A program made the position numbers and the translations under genes. From Paenibacillus sp. JCM 18996 (GTDB lineage Bacteria; Bacillota; Bacilli; Paenibacillales; NBRC-103111): 17,117 nucleotides of DNA. The stretch covers positions 1 through 17,117 of the forward strand of contig BBFE01000067.1 in the NCBI GenBank assembly GCA_001313085.1, in the 5' to 3' direction. The notes beneath the pieces are model-generated. The model had not been told where the DNA came from. It saw only the letters and a list, made by a program, of their open reading frames with translations, and did no database searches. Shown in pieces: positions 9,561 through 17,117 of the stretch (position 1 is the first letter of the stretch; each line of letters starts with the position of its first letter).

Positions 9561-9598
9561 CCGTTTTCATCCACAAATGGCTTCCTTCCGTTTGACAT
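9561..9598 (+). promoter_or_regulatory. Candidate regulatory region before the CoA-transferase gene
   Basis: Two similar elements, CCCGTTTTCAT (9560-9570) and TCCGTTTGACAT (9587-9598), both contain the CGTT core seen in LytTR-protein sites. Their cores are 27 bases apart, not the roughly 21 typical of a cooperative LytTR pair. The second overlaps TTGACA (9592-9597), a perfect -35 hexamer, but the downstream -10 is poor. Weak call. Confidence 0.25.
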
Positions 9599-9638
9599 AG
9601 GTTAAAATAATGTAAAGCACAAATGGAATGGGGAGCTG

Positions 9639-11158
9639 ATGGAAAACGCTTGCACTCGAATCAGAAATCACCGCTTACAAGACAGGGTCGTATCTGCGCA
9701 GGAAGCTGCATCCTGGATCAAGGACGGTATGACATTGGGCCTAAGCGGCTTTACCCGGGCCGGAGACGCTAAAGCGGTTCCCTTTGCGCTAGCTGAACGC
9801 GCAAAAAACCGACAAGCTGAAAGTCAATGTGTATACCGGAGCTTCGCTTGGATCGGATATTGACAAATTATTCGCCGAAGTCGGCCTGCTGCACAAACGT
9901 CTTCCTTTTCAGGCAGATCCTACGATGAGAAAAAAAGATAAACCAGGGCGAGTTTTATTTTATAGATCAGCATTTATCCAAAACTTCGGAGATGGTACGC
10001 GCGAGTGTTTTGGACCCTATTGATTTCGCTATAGTGGAAGCGATTGCAATAACGGAGGACGGCATGATTATCCCGACGACCTCCGTAGGGAATTCGATGG
10101 TATTCGCACAGTACGCGAAATCGGTGATCGTTGAAATCAACCTGGCTCAACCGCAGTCATTGGAAGGGATACATGATTTGTACGAACCAGGCAAACAAGG
10201 CGAACGTTCACCTATCCCGCTGACGAAACCGGATGACCGCATGGGGACTACAGGGATAGCAGTTGATATCAGCAAAATACGGGGGATCGTTTTTTACTAA
10301 CCAGGCCGATTCGCCGTCGACAATCACCGCACCCGACGAGGAAACGGAAACGATAGCGCGGCATCTGACAGAGTTTCTTCGCGGAGAGGTGCGGGAGGGA
10401 CGCTTAACGAACAGCCTTGCCCCGCTGCAATCAGGGATTGGGTCCGTTTCCAATGCGGTCTTTCACGGTTTCCTGGAATCGGAGTTTACGGATCTCAAGG
10501 TCTATTCCGAAGTTTTGCAGGATGCTGTGTTCGAATTAATGGATGCCGGTAAAGTCAGCTTTGCCTCCTGCTGTTCCATTACGCTTTCGGCTGCAAAGAT
10601 GGATCAGGTGTTTCCTGATCTCGAGAAATACAGGGACAGGCTGATCTTGAGGCCGCAGGAGATTTCCAATCATCCTGAGGTCATACGCCGGATGGGATTG
10701 ATCGCAATCAATACAGCGTTGGAGTTCGATATCTACGGCAACGTAAACTCGACGCATGTGATGGGGACGCAAATGATGAACGGCATTGGGGGATCGGGAG
10801 ATTTTGCCCGAAACGCCCGTATTGCGATCTTTGTCACCAAATCCATCGCGAAAGAAGGGAACATTTCGTGTATCGTGCCTTTTGTTTCGCATGTGGATCA
10901 CACGGAGCATGATGTGGATGTCGTTGTCACAGAGCAGGGATATGCCGATTTAAGAGGGCTTGCGCCGAGAGAACGCGCCCAGCTCATCATTGAACGTTGT
11001 GCACATCCTATGTACCGTGAGCCCCTGTTGGAGTACTACAATGAAGCGTTAACCAGAGGCGGGCAAACCCCGCATGTGTTGGAAAAAAAGCGCTGTCTTG
11101 GCATACGAATTACGCGCAGCACCGAACAATGCTTCAGAAGGTTCTGCAAAGAGGATAA
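9639..11158 (+). CDS. Acetyl-CoA hydrolase / succinate CoA-transferase (Cat1/Ach1 family), frames broken
   Basis: Cytoplasmic family I CoA-transferase of about 505 residues, moving CoA between succinate, acetate or related acids. Reading order: RVVSAQEAASWIKDGMTLGLSGF, then VYTGASLGSDIDKLF, AIAITEDGMIIPTTSVGNS, LQSGIGSVSNAVFHGF, VYSEVLQDAVFEL (its Glu aligns with the family's catalytic glutamate), GNVNSTHVMGTQMMNGIGGSGDF and VTEQGYADLRGLAPRERA. Frames change at A6 9803-9808, A7 9930-9936, T6 10290-10295 and A7 11093-11099; after the last the protein ends LQRG at TAA 11156-11158. The start ATG 9639 has GGGGAG only three bases before it, an unusually tight spacing. A strong terminator follows at once. 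The LytTR regulator upstream is its likely controller. Confidence 0.92.
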
Positions 11159-11162
11159 GGAG

Positions 11163-11200
11163 AACCGTCAGGATGATCTGTTCCTGACAGTTCTTTTTTT
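11163..11200 (+). terminator. Rho-independent terminator after the CoA-transferase gene
   Basis: An 11-base stem (AACCGTCAGGA at 11163-11173 with TCCTGACAGTT at 11182-11192, one mismatch), an eight-base loop, then T7 at 11194-11200. It begins five bases after the stop codon. Confidence 0.85.
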
Positions 11201-11350
11201 GGTCCTAGTCCACACGTTCTTTTCCCACGTCCGCCTCTCCCGGCGCGCGTTATGGCGCTGCACGGCGGGTTGTCAGACCCCATTCGTCTATACTGGGCGT
11301 ACCGCTTTCGTATCCGCAGCACGCTCGATCTATTGCGGCTAAATTTTTTG

Positions 11351-11379
11351 TTTTCATGCACACGTTAAACTAGTATAAT
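11351..11379 (+). promoter_or_regulatory. Predicted sigma-A promoter of the Gfo/Idh gene
   Basis: TTTTCA at 11351-11356, a 17-base spacer, and a perfect TATAAT at 11374-11379, leaving a leader of about 50 bases before ATG 11435. The stretch from 11201 to 11350 upstream shows no gene or recognisable element. Confidence 0.6.
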
Positions 11380-11434
11380 AGAAAAAAAGAAAGCATTTTC
11401 ATTATAACGGTGTGAATAAGGGGATGAGCATACT

Positions 11435-12511
11435 ATGGACAAGAATGACGGTATGAATTACGCGCCGCAGGGCAAGCCGAACAGAGTGGTTGAGCCAGGC
11501 GAATTCAGGTTTGCGGCGGTTGCATTGGACCACGGGCATATTTATGGAATGTGCAACGGATTAGTGGAAGCAGGTGCGGAACTGACAGCGGTATACGACC
11601 CGGACCCCAATAAAGTACAGGCTTTTATCGCCAAATTCCCGCAAGCCAGAGCCGCGGCGTCGGAGGAAGAAATTCTGAGCGACCCTTCCATCCTTCTGGT
11701 GGCCTCTGCGGCTGTTCCATCGGAACGCGGCCCGCTGGGACTGAGAGTGATGGAGCACGGAAAAGATTACTTTACGGATAAAGCTCCTTTTACGGCACTT
11801 GAGCAGTTGGAAGCGGCAAGGGACAAAGTAAAGATGACCGGCCGGAAATATATGGTTTACTATAGTGAAAGGCTTCATGTTGAATGCGCTGTCTTCGCCG
11901 GCCAGTTGATCGAACAAGGGGCCATCGGCCGTGTGGTGCAGGTGATAGGAACAGGCCCCCACCGTTTAAATGCGCCGTCGAGGCCGGAATGGTTTTTTTC
12001 CAGCTTGAGAAATACGGCGGAATTCTTTGCGATATCGGAAGCCATCAGATCGAGCAATTCCTGTATTACACCGGTGCCAAAGACGCGACCGTCGCGCACA
12101 GCAAAGTGGCTAACTATAACAGCAAGGATTATAAAGAGCTGCAGGATTTCGGCGATGCCACGCTAATTGCCGACAACGGCGCAACAGGATATTTCCGGGT
12201 GGATTGGCTGACGCCTGACGGGCTCGGCACTTGGGGGGACGGAAGGACGATCATCCTGGGAACCGGTGGATACATAGAGATGCGCAAATACATTGATGTC
12301 GCCAGGGACCGTAAGGGAGATCATCTATTCCTGGTGAACCACGAAGGAGAGAAGCATTTTGAACTGGGCGGCCAAGTGGGATTCCCATTTTTTCGGGCAG
12401 CTCGTTCTGGACTGCATCAACCGTACGGAGAACGCCATGACGCAGGAGCACGCTTTTAAAGCCGCTGAGCTATGCTTGATCGCGCAAAAGCAGGCGGTTC
12501 AGGTAGAGTAG
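11435..12511 (+). CDS. Gfo/Idh/MocA-family NAD(P)-dependent oxidoreductase, frames broken
   Basis: About 358 residues. An N-terminal Rossmann-type domain (RFAAVALDHGHIYGM, with an AVYDPDP turn after the second strand) is followed by DKAPFTALEQLEAARD, which takes the place of the usual EKP cofactor and substrate motif. The C-terminal Gfo/Idh domain shows ERLHVECAVFAGQLIEQGAIG, GGILCDIGSHQIEQFLYYTG, YFRVDWLTPDGLGTWGDGR and a final TQEHAFKAAELCLIAQKQ. The classical GxGxxG dinucleotide loop is not evident: the first loop reads LDHGHIYG. The family acts on sugars, inositols and sugar derivatives; the substrate is unknown. Frames change at T7 11993-11999 (two extra T fit best, giving WFFQLEKYGG) and T6 12388-12393. 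The start has AAGGGG at 11418-11423, 11 bases upstream. A promoter lies before it. Confidence 0.88.
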
Positions 12512-12513
12512 TT

Positions 12514-12542
12514 TTGATCAAAATATTTATCGATATTATAAA
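12514..12542 (+). promoter_or_regulatory. Predicted sigma-A promoter for the small two-repeat protein
   Basis: TTGATC at 12514-12519, a 17-base spacer, and TATAAA at 12537-12542. It starts three bases after the oxidoreductase stop, leaving a leader of about 95 bases before ATG 12641. Confidence 0.45.
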
Positions 12543-12640
12543 TAAACTTCATCAAATGGGTTTCAATTCGTCCTAATGAGGTTATTCATATATACGCAGC
12601 TTTCCTTCTGCTGCTGAGAACCTTTAAGGATGTGAACATT

Positions 12641-12946
12641 ATGATCAACACAAAGGGTTTGCATCACACTGACAATGTTGTTGCTGAGACGGGAAAGTAC
12701 ATTTGTGAGGCAGGTCAGGCGCAGGAATTGATGCATGGAGATACCTTTCCGGCATGTCCAGTGACGGGGAAGAACACCACGTGGAGACATAGTGCACACA
12801 AGCATAACACCGGAGAGATCGTGACGGAAACCGGCAGCTACAGCAGTGATACGGCTGAGCACATTATGCTTCAGGCCGGCGAAGTGTTTCCGAACTGCTT
12901 GAGATCGGGCACTCCTACCCAATGGACCCATGCCGAACACGTTTAA
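12641..12946 (+). CDS. Small protein of unknown function with two related halves
   Basis: 101 residues, no signal peptide or membrane helix. It consists of two related halves. Half one (about residues 15-53) reads AETGKYICEAG, GDTFPACPVTGKNTTWRH and HSAHKH; half two (about 58-101) reads TETGSYSSDTAEH, GEVFPNC, SGTPTQWTHAEHV. The shared pattern is TG-x-Y, then G-(D/E)-x-FP-x-C, then T-x-W-(R/T)-H. The Cys and His residues could bind metal, and the first Cys is not matched in the second half. The pattern is like small YjzC-type proteins of Bacilli, but I would not assign a function. Start ATG 12641 has AAGGA ten bases upstream; a GTG at 12632 is too close to it. This is the only complete gene in the window with no frame break and no run above three bases. 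Confidence 0.75.
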   Translation: MINTKGLHHTDNVVAETGKYICEAGQAQELMHGDTFPACPVTGKNTTWRHSAHKHNTGEIVTETGSYSSDTAEHIMLQAGEVFPNCLRSGTPTQWTHAEHV

Positions 12947-13016
12947 TTACTGGCAAAAGTCGTTGTATTCCACAGTCGCTCATAATGTCGCTAATATAAA
13001 CGGGTCACTCACCAGG

Positions 13017-13048
13017 ACCGGTTCTCGCAGCGGAGCCGGTTCTGTTTT
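13017..13048 (+). terminator. Probable Rho-independent terminator
   Basis: An eight-base stem (ACCGGTTC at 13017-13024 with GAGCCGGT at 13033-13040, one G-T pair), an eight-base loop, then a weak T-rich tail (TCTGTTTTC). It sits 71 bases after the small two-repeat gene and before the YciI-like gene. Confidence 0.6.
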
Positions 13049-13115
13049 CATTATTATGCCATTTCATGATATGCTTAGAAAGGATATACATACCTGCTTA
13101 AGGAGGGATTCATGA

Positions 13116-13377
13116 ATGAAATATTTTGCCGTTTTCCTGAAAATGTTCGATGAAGCCAAAAGCTTGCAGTACCGGCCGGAGCATCTGCCTTTCTGGACGA
13201 GCAGCGTTCTAAAGGCACTCTCTTTGCCAGCGGGCGATTTGTCGACGGCGCGGGCGGCCTCGTTATTTATAAAGCAATTCACTGGAAGATATCCGCGAGA
13301 TCGCCGAGAAGGACCCTTATATTATTGAAGGCGCCAGGACATTGGAGATCCATGAATGGGATGCCAATATTGCCTGA
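13116..13377 (+). CDS. YciI-like small protein, frames broken
   Basis: About 87 residues after repair, starting MKYFAVFLKMFD and continuing RPEHLAFLDEQRSKGTLFA, SGRFVDGAGGLVIYKANS and AEKDPYIIEGARTLEIHEW. This is the YciI/dimeric alpha-beta-barrel pattern, with the RxxHLxxL helix and the SGxFxDGxGG strand turn; the family's His and Asp pair is visible (H in EHL, D in FVDG). Its biochemical role is unclear. The start is ATG 13116, with AGGAGGG at 13101-13107 just upstream; an overlapping ATG at 13112 leads only to a short frame. Single bases appear to be missing near 13187 and 13276, neither in a long run. Stop TGA is at 13375-13377, and the sensor kinase gene starts about 30 bases later. Confidence 0.75.
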
Positions 13378-13408
13378 ACGAGTAAAGTTTGAAGGTCGCG
13401 GGGCTGGC

Positions 13409-14210
13409 ATGTCGAATCGGTATCTCAAGCTGTTTACAGTTCTGCTTCCGACGATAATTATCGGCAGCTTCGAGTTTATACGGCATGGCTTTCTCATGCC
13501 GTATTTGACCATGGAAGCGGGCAATTTTGTTATTGTCCTGGTCACGTTGGTTCTCTCTTATTTGTTCTCTAACTGGATGTTCAACCTGATTGAAGCGAAC
13601 AACGCCAAGCTGTCCGCGGAACAGTCCAAGCGAGCAGTATATGAAGAAAGAGAGCGGCTAGCCCGGGAACTACACGATAATATTGCGCAAATTCTTTTTT
13701 TTCCTCAATGTGAAGCTCAAGATGGGCCATATCGACGAAGCCCGTTCCGCCATCTCGGAGATCGACAACCATCTGCGGCAGGCGATTTTTTTAATTTGAG
13801 GCAGCCACCGGATTCCGAGGTCAAGTTCCAGGATAGGTTGCACAAATGGCTGGAAGAGTGGAGCTTGGTGGCGGGGATCGAGGTAGAGCGTGAAATCGGC
13901 ATCACGGACCGGACCTTTACTTCGTCTGAGGAAATGCTTATGTTCGGCATCATCCAGGAGGCTTTTACCAATATCCGGAAGCATTCCGGAGCTGAGAACG
14001 CCCGACTTACGCTAACAGGAACCGCCGGCAGCTGGGAACTGACAATCGAGGATGACGGCATTGGGCTTGAACGGCCGGGCTCGGCCAACCAATACGGCAT
14101 ATCCATGATCCGTAAGAGGGCAGGCGACCTGCAGGCGGATTTTAATATAGGCAAAAAAGCGGGACAAAGGCACCATAATCCGGCTGCATTCGCGGAAGGG
14201 AGCGCCTTAG
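13409..14210 (+). CDS. Two-component sensor histidine kinase (NarL-partner type), frames broken
   Basis: About 266 residues. Two membrane helices (residues about 8-24 and 38-58) are separated by only about a dozen residues, so there is no extracellular sensor domain; this is the layout of intramembrane-sensing kinases such as LiaS. A coiled linker leads to the HisKA_3 box EERERLARELHDNIAQ, with phosphoacceptor His89, then a HATPase region with EAFTNIRKHSG (N box), IEDDGIGLE (G1) and GISMIRKRAG. Frames change at T8 13695-13702 and T7 13786-13792 (these compensate) and near 14166-14170, after which it ends SRKGAP at TAG 14208-14210. The start is uncertain: ATG 13409 has no clear ribosome site; an in-frame ATG at 13352 inside the preceding gene is possible. 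It probably forms an operon with the regulator three bases downstream. Confidence 0.85.
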
Positions 14211-14213
14211 ACA

Positions 14214-14874
14214 ATGACGATGTACAAGGTCTTGATTGCGGACGATCATCCTTTTGCCAGAGAAGCTGTAAAAAAGCCTGCTTACTGACGATCCCTCCTT
14301 CCGGGTCATCGGCGAAGCATCCAGAGGCAGCGAGGCGGTGGCTTTATGCGGACAACTGGAGCCCGATCTGGTGTTGATGGACATCCGCATGTCCGACCTG
14401 AACGGTTTGGAGGCTGCCAGAAGGATTAAACAGTCCCATCCCCATATCAAAATCGTCATGCTGACGGTGTCCGATGATATCGCTGATCTGTTCACCGCTA
14501 TCCAGTTTGGGGCACAGGGATATTTGCTAAAAAAATATGGACCCGGGCGATTGGATAAAGTATCTCCGGGCTTTGCTGGATGAGAATGCTGAGGTTTCCC
14601 GCGGGATGGCGGACAAGCTTTTTCTCAGGTTCCGGTCAGGTTCTGTGTCTTCGGATGTCGATCCCGGCGTATTGACCAGAGGGAGCGGGAGATAGTGGCC
14701 TGTGTCGCCACGGGTGAGAGCAACCGCCGTATCGCTGAGAGGCTGAGCCTTTCCGAAAACACGGTAAAGAACCATCTGAAGAACATTCTTCACAAATTGT
14801 GTTTGGAAAACCGGGTACAACTCACGGCTTATGCGTTCAGAAACGGATTCACGCTTTCGTCAAACAATCCATAA
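14214..14874 (+). CDS. NarL/LuxR-type response regulator, frames broken
   Basis: About 219 residues. The N-terminal receiver has the acidic pair (VLIADDHPF, Asp10-Asp11), phosphoacceptor Asp56 in LVLMDIRM, the Thr/Ser site MLTVSDD and the Lys in GYLLKN. The C-terminal LuxR helix-turn-helix reads LTEREREIVACVATGESNR, then ERLSLSENTVKNHLKNIL. It follows the kinase stop by three bases, with GGAAGGGAG in the end of the kinase gene as the ribosome site. Its partner is the upstream kinase. Frames change at A6 14270-14275, A7 14529-14535 and near 14677 (a G missing). Stop TAA at 14872-14874 is followed at once by a terminator. Targets are not visible from sequence; envelope stress or the adjacent copper genes are possibilities. 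Confidence 0.9.
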
Positions 14875-14876
14875 AA

Positions 14877-14905
14877 AATGGCCCAACCGGGCCATTATTT
14901 TTTTT
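14877..14905 (+). terminator. Strong Rho-independent terminator after the two-component operon
   Basis: An eight-base perfect stem (AATGGCCC at 14877-14884 with GGGCCATT at 14889-14896), loop AACC, then T8 at 14898-14905. It separates the two-component genes from the copper genes. Confidence 0.92.
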
Positions 14906-14925
14906 GCCATTTGTGGGATAAAGTG

Positions 14926-16557
14926 ATGAATAGAAAGAAGGGAGCGCCGTCTCAATTCGATACCGGTATTTATTTATCATCATTCTATTATTTTTTGTTC
15001 ACGTTTCCAAATTCGGCAGGTGCACATGCCGTTCTGGAAAAAAAGCGGTTCCCGGGCCGGAAAGCCGGATGGACGCATCTCCCGCGGAGGTTCGCTTAAC
15101 ATTCAATGAATCGTTGGAAACTCAGCTGTTCTATATCAGGGTGCTGGACTCAAACGGCAGGAAGGTCACATCCGATAAAGCCGTTATGAGCCTCGACCGC
15201 AAAGAGATTGCTGTGCCGCTTCCTGCCTTGAAAGAGGGATATTACACCGTCTCTTATCATGTCATTTCCCAGGACGGTCATCCGATTGACAGCTCCTACA
15301 TTTTTTTGTGTAGGGTATCCGTCTCCTCAGTCGCAAGCTCCGCAACACCTCGGCGGATACGGGCCTCGAGATCAGCTTTCATTTGCGCAGCTTTTGGGTT
15401 TTGCATTCCGAATCGTGTACTATCTGATCTTTCTCACTGTCACTGGTTGGGTATTATTGAGGCTGGTATATCCGCCTGAACCGGACGAAGCCAGACGAAT
15501 CAACGATTTATGGAGACTGAACCTGCTGCGGATAATGCTGCTTTCGCTGATTGCAATGATAGGCTTTCAGCTACCCAACTATATCGAGGACTGGGATCCC
15601 TCCCAGCTGGGACATCTGATATTTGCGACAACGGTTGGCATTTCATGGCTGATATCGCTTGTTCTTACATTTGCAGCATTTGCTTATTTGGGGCGCAGAA
15701 GATGGTTCTCGTGGGTATGGCTGGCCGGAACGCTGATTTCCGAAAGCATCAACGGCCATGCCATTGCCACCGGGAATTCCGTATTTAATACTGTCATTCT
15801 GGACATAGTCCATCTCATGGCGGCTTCTTTCTGGGTGGGCGGTCTGTTCTATCTTCTCATTCATTGGAAAAAGAACCGGGAGCATGCACGAAGCTTTCTG
15901 CCGGTTTTCTCAAACATGGCTTTCTACAGCATTCTTTTCCTGGTTGCCACCGGCGTTCTGTGGACTTTAGTCATGGTCCCTCATTTGAAATATCTGCTGT
16001 ATACCGCCTGGGGAAACCTTCTGATCGCCAAAAGCGCCCTCGTTATCCTTGTCATTGCAGCCGGCTATGCGATCAGGATTTTTATGAAACGGAATAAGGG
16101 AAATGCTGTTCATACAGCGGTAAAAGCGGATTTCGGCATCATGCTGGCTATTGTTGGGATCGTCGGCGTGTTTACTTACTTGAATCCGCTGCCTCAGAAT
16201 GCGCCGCTCCATTGGCATGTGATGGCGGAGAAGATCCACATGACTGCCCGCATTACACCGAACAGCCCGGGAACCAACAAATTCACGGTCCGCGTCTGGC
16301 TGCCGGAACAGCGGGACATGCCTAAATATGTACAAATGTATCTCAATTACAAGGATGATCCAGAAGTGGCGCCGATCGAGGTTCCTTTGGAAGCTTCCAA
16401 GGGGCTGGAGCCGGAGCTCTTTCCGGGATTCAAACAGTTCAGCTACGAGAAAGAAGGACCTTACCTGCCGTTTGCGGGCCGGTGGGAGCTGGAGGTCCGT
16501 GTAATGGACAGCAATGATGAGGAGACAGTGTACCGCAAAGAAGAGTCAGTCTATTAA
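14926..16557 (+). CDS. ycnJ: Copper import/resistance membrane protein, CopC-CopD-YtkA fusion, frames broken
   Basis: About 540 residues with the domain order of Bacillus subtilis YcnJ. After a signal peptide the mature CopC domain starts at AHAVLEKAVPGPESRMDASP and ends SQDGHPIDSSYIF; the N-terminal His and the DGH motif match known Cu(II) ligands of CopC. A CopD domain of about eight membrane helices follows (LLGFAFRIVYYLIF to IVGIVGVFTYLNP, including MAASFWVGGLFYLL). The C-terminal extracytoplasmic domain (residues about 430-540, VRVWLPEQRDMPKYVQMYL) is YtkA-like. Frames change at A7 15038-15044 (two extra A fit best) and T7 15301-15307. The signal peptide reads poorly in the raw frame; a neighbouring frame gives a better hydrophobic core (RYRYLFIIILLFFVHV), so two more errors, or a start after GAAGGGAG at 14937-14944, are likely. 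ycnI follows 20 bases after the stop. Confidence 0.87.
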
Positions 16558-16577
16558 TCAGGGGGGTTCTTTACAAA

Positions 16578-17117
16578 ATGAAAAAAGAAAATAGGTCTGT
16601 TATTCACGTCTGTCGCTCTGAGCATCGGTCTCTTTGCGGGTGTGGCAAGCGCCCACGTCACAGTTAGTCCGAAAGAAACGAGCCAGGGCTCTTATGAGAA
16701 GTTCACCGTTCGTGTTCCAACAGAGAAGGAGTCGGCTACAGTAAAGGTAGAATTGAAGATTCCTGTCGAGTCGGTGGACATTTCCAGGGTGGAGCCGAAG
16801 CCGGGCTGGAAATACGAGATGGCCAAGGGAGCCGACAACAAAACAACCGCCATCGTATGGTCCGCAGCCGGTGAGGGGCTTGGACCAACCGAATTTGGTG
16901 AATTCAATATCCAGGGAAAAGTGGCGGACAACGCTCCCAAATCACCTGGAAAGCCGTCCAGACTTATAAAGACGGTTCTATTGTGGAATGGACGGGAGCG
17001 CAGGATGCGAAAACTCCGGCGTCCGTTACAACGGTTAAACCGAAGCAGGCCGGAGCCGCGGACGGCCATGGAGCGCCAGCTCCAGCCGCAGGGGCCGCGG
17101 ACGGGCACGGATCGGCG
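16578..17117 (+). CDS. ycnI: YcnI-family copper-binding protein (DUF1775), 3' end cut by window, frames broken
   Basis: Secreted or membrane-tethered copper-binding protein; in Bacillus subtilis it accompanies YcnJ and is thought to act as a copper chaperone. Repaired, it begins with a Lys-rich n-region and a signal peptide (LLFTSVALSIGLFAGVASA), then the mature protein starts AHVTVSPKETSQGSYEKF, which places the family's copper-binding N-terminal His at the processing site. Further landmarks are VRVPTEKES, KPGWKYEMAKG and GPTEFGEFNIQGKVAD, then TWKAVQTYKDGSIVEWTG. After about residue 150 comes an Ala/Pro/Gly-rich, His-containing linker (two DGHG units) before the window ends; the usual C-terminal membrane anchor would lie beyond. 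Frames change within 16581-16591 and near 16940. AGGGGGG at 16560-16566 serves as ribosome site. Confidence 0.88.

Noticed and set aside
11134..11361. Minus-strand 75-codon frame in the gap after the CoA-transferase
   Set aside because: It overlaps the terminator hairpin, has no ribosome site and shows no familiar motif; the gap 11201-11350 is left unassigned.
1..17117. Genome decay (a pseudogene island) as the cause of the broken frames
   Set aside because: No independent nonsense or missense decay is visible: catalytic residues of the signal peptidase, kinase, CoA-transferase and copper proteins are intact, and breaks follow run length rather than gene type.

Overview
The window looks like chromosome of a spore-former-type Firmicute, most likely Paenibacillaceae (inferred from the gene set, strong GGAGG-type ribosome sites and sigma-A promoters, and the close fit of several proteins to what I recall of Paenibacillus families). 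GC content is moderate. Almost every gene reads rightward; only the DedA gene is leftward. I see no tRNA, rRNA, CRISPR, insertion sequence or phage gene.

The dominant property is broken reading frames. I count about 41 single- or double-base frame changes spread over 14 of the 15 complete or nearly complete genes. About 30 lie in A or T runs of 5-8 bases. After correcting each one, every protein reads through with family motifs intact and no true nonsense codons. The one uninterrupted complete gene (12641-12946) is also the one with no run longer than three bases. This points to homopolymer length errors in the sequence rather than gene decay, so coordinates below span the repaired genes.

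Layout: (1) 2-133, tail of a probable membrane-fusion protein, overlapping an RND efflux permease (130-3279). (2) 3321-6140, a secreted protein with 14 RCC1 beta-propeller repeats and three SLH wall-anchoring modules. (3) 6234-6790, type I signal peptidase with its own promoter. (4) 6824-7544, a metal-dependent cyclase/formamidase-family hydrolase, convergent with a DedA membrane protein (7576-8222, minus strand). (5) 8400-8826, a small HD-domain ppGpp-hydrolase-like protein. (6) 8866-9509, a LytTR regulator with an N-terminal sensor-like region, followed by an acetyl-CoA hydrolase/succinate CoA-transferase (9639-11158) and a terminator. (7) 11435-12511, a Gfo/Idh/MocA oxidoreductase. (8) 12641-12946, a small two-repeat protein, with a terminator. 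(9) 13116-13377, a YciI-like protein. (10) 13409-14874, a two-component pair with a short intramembrane-type sensor kinase and a NarL/LuxR-type regulator, with a terminator. (11) 14926-17117, the copper genes ycnJ and ycnI (the latter cut by the window end).

Functional themes are envelope and export (RND pump, SLH protein, signal peptidase, DedA), CoA/acetate metabolism under a likely local regulator, and copper handling next to an envelope-type two-component system. I did not find a clearly new multi-gene system. The most unusual single object is the 14-repeat RCC1-SLH protein, whose repeat number fits two complete seven-bladed propellers.
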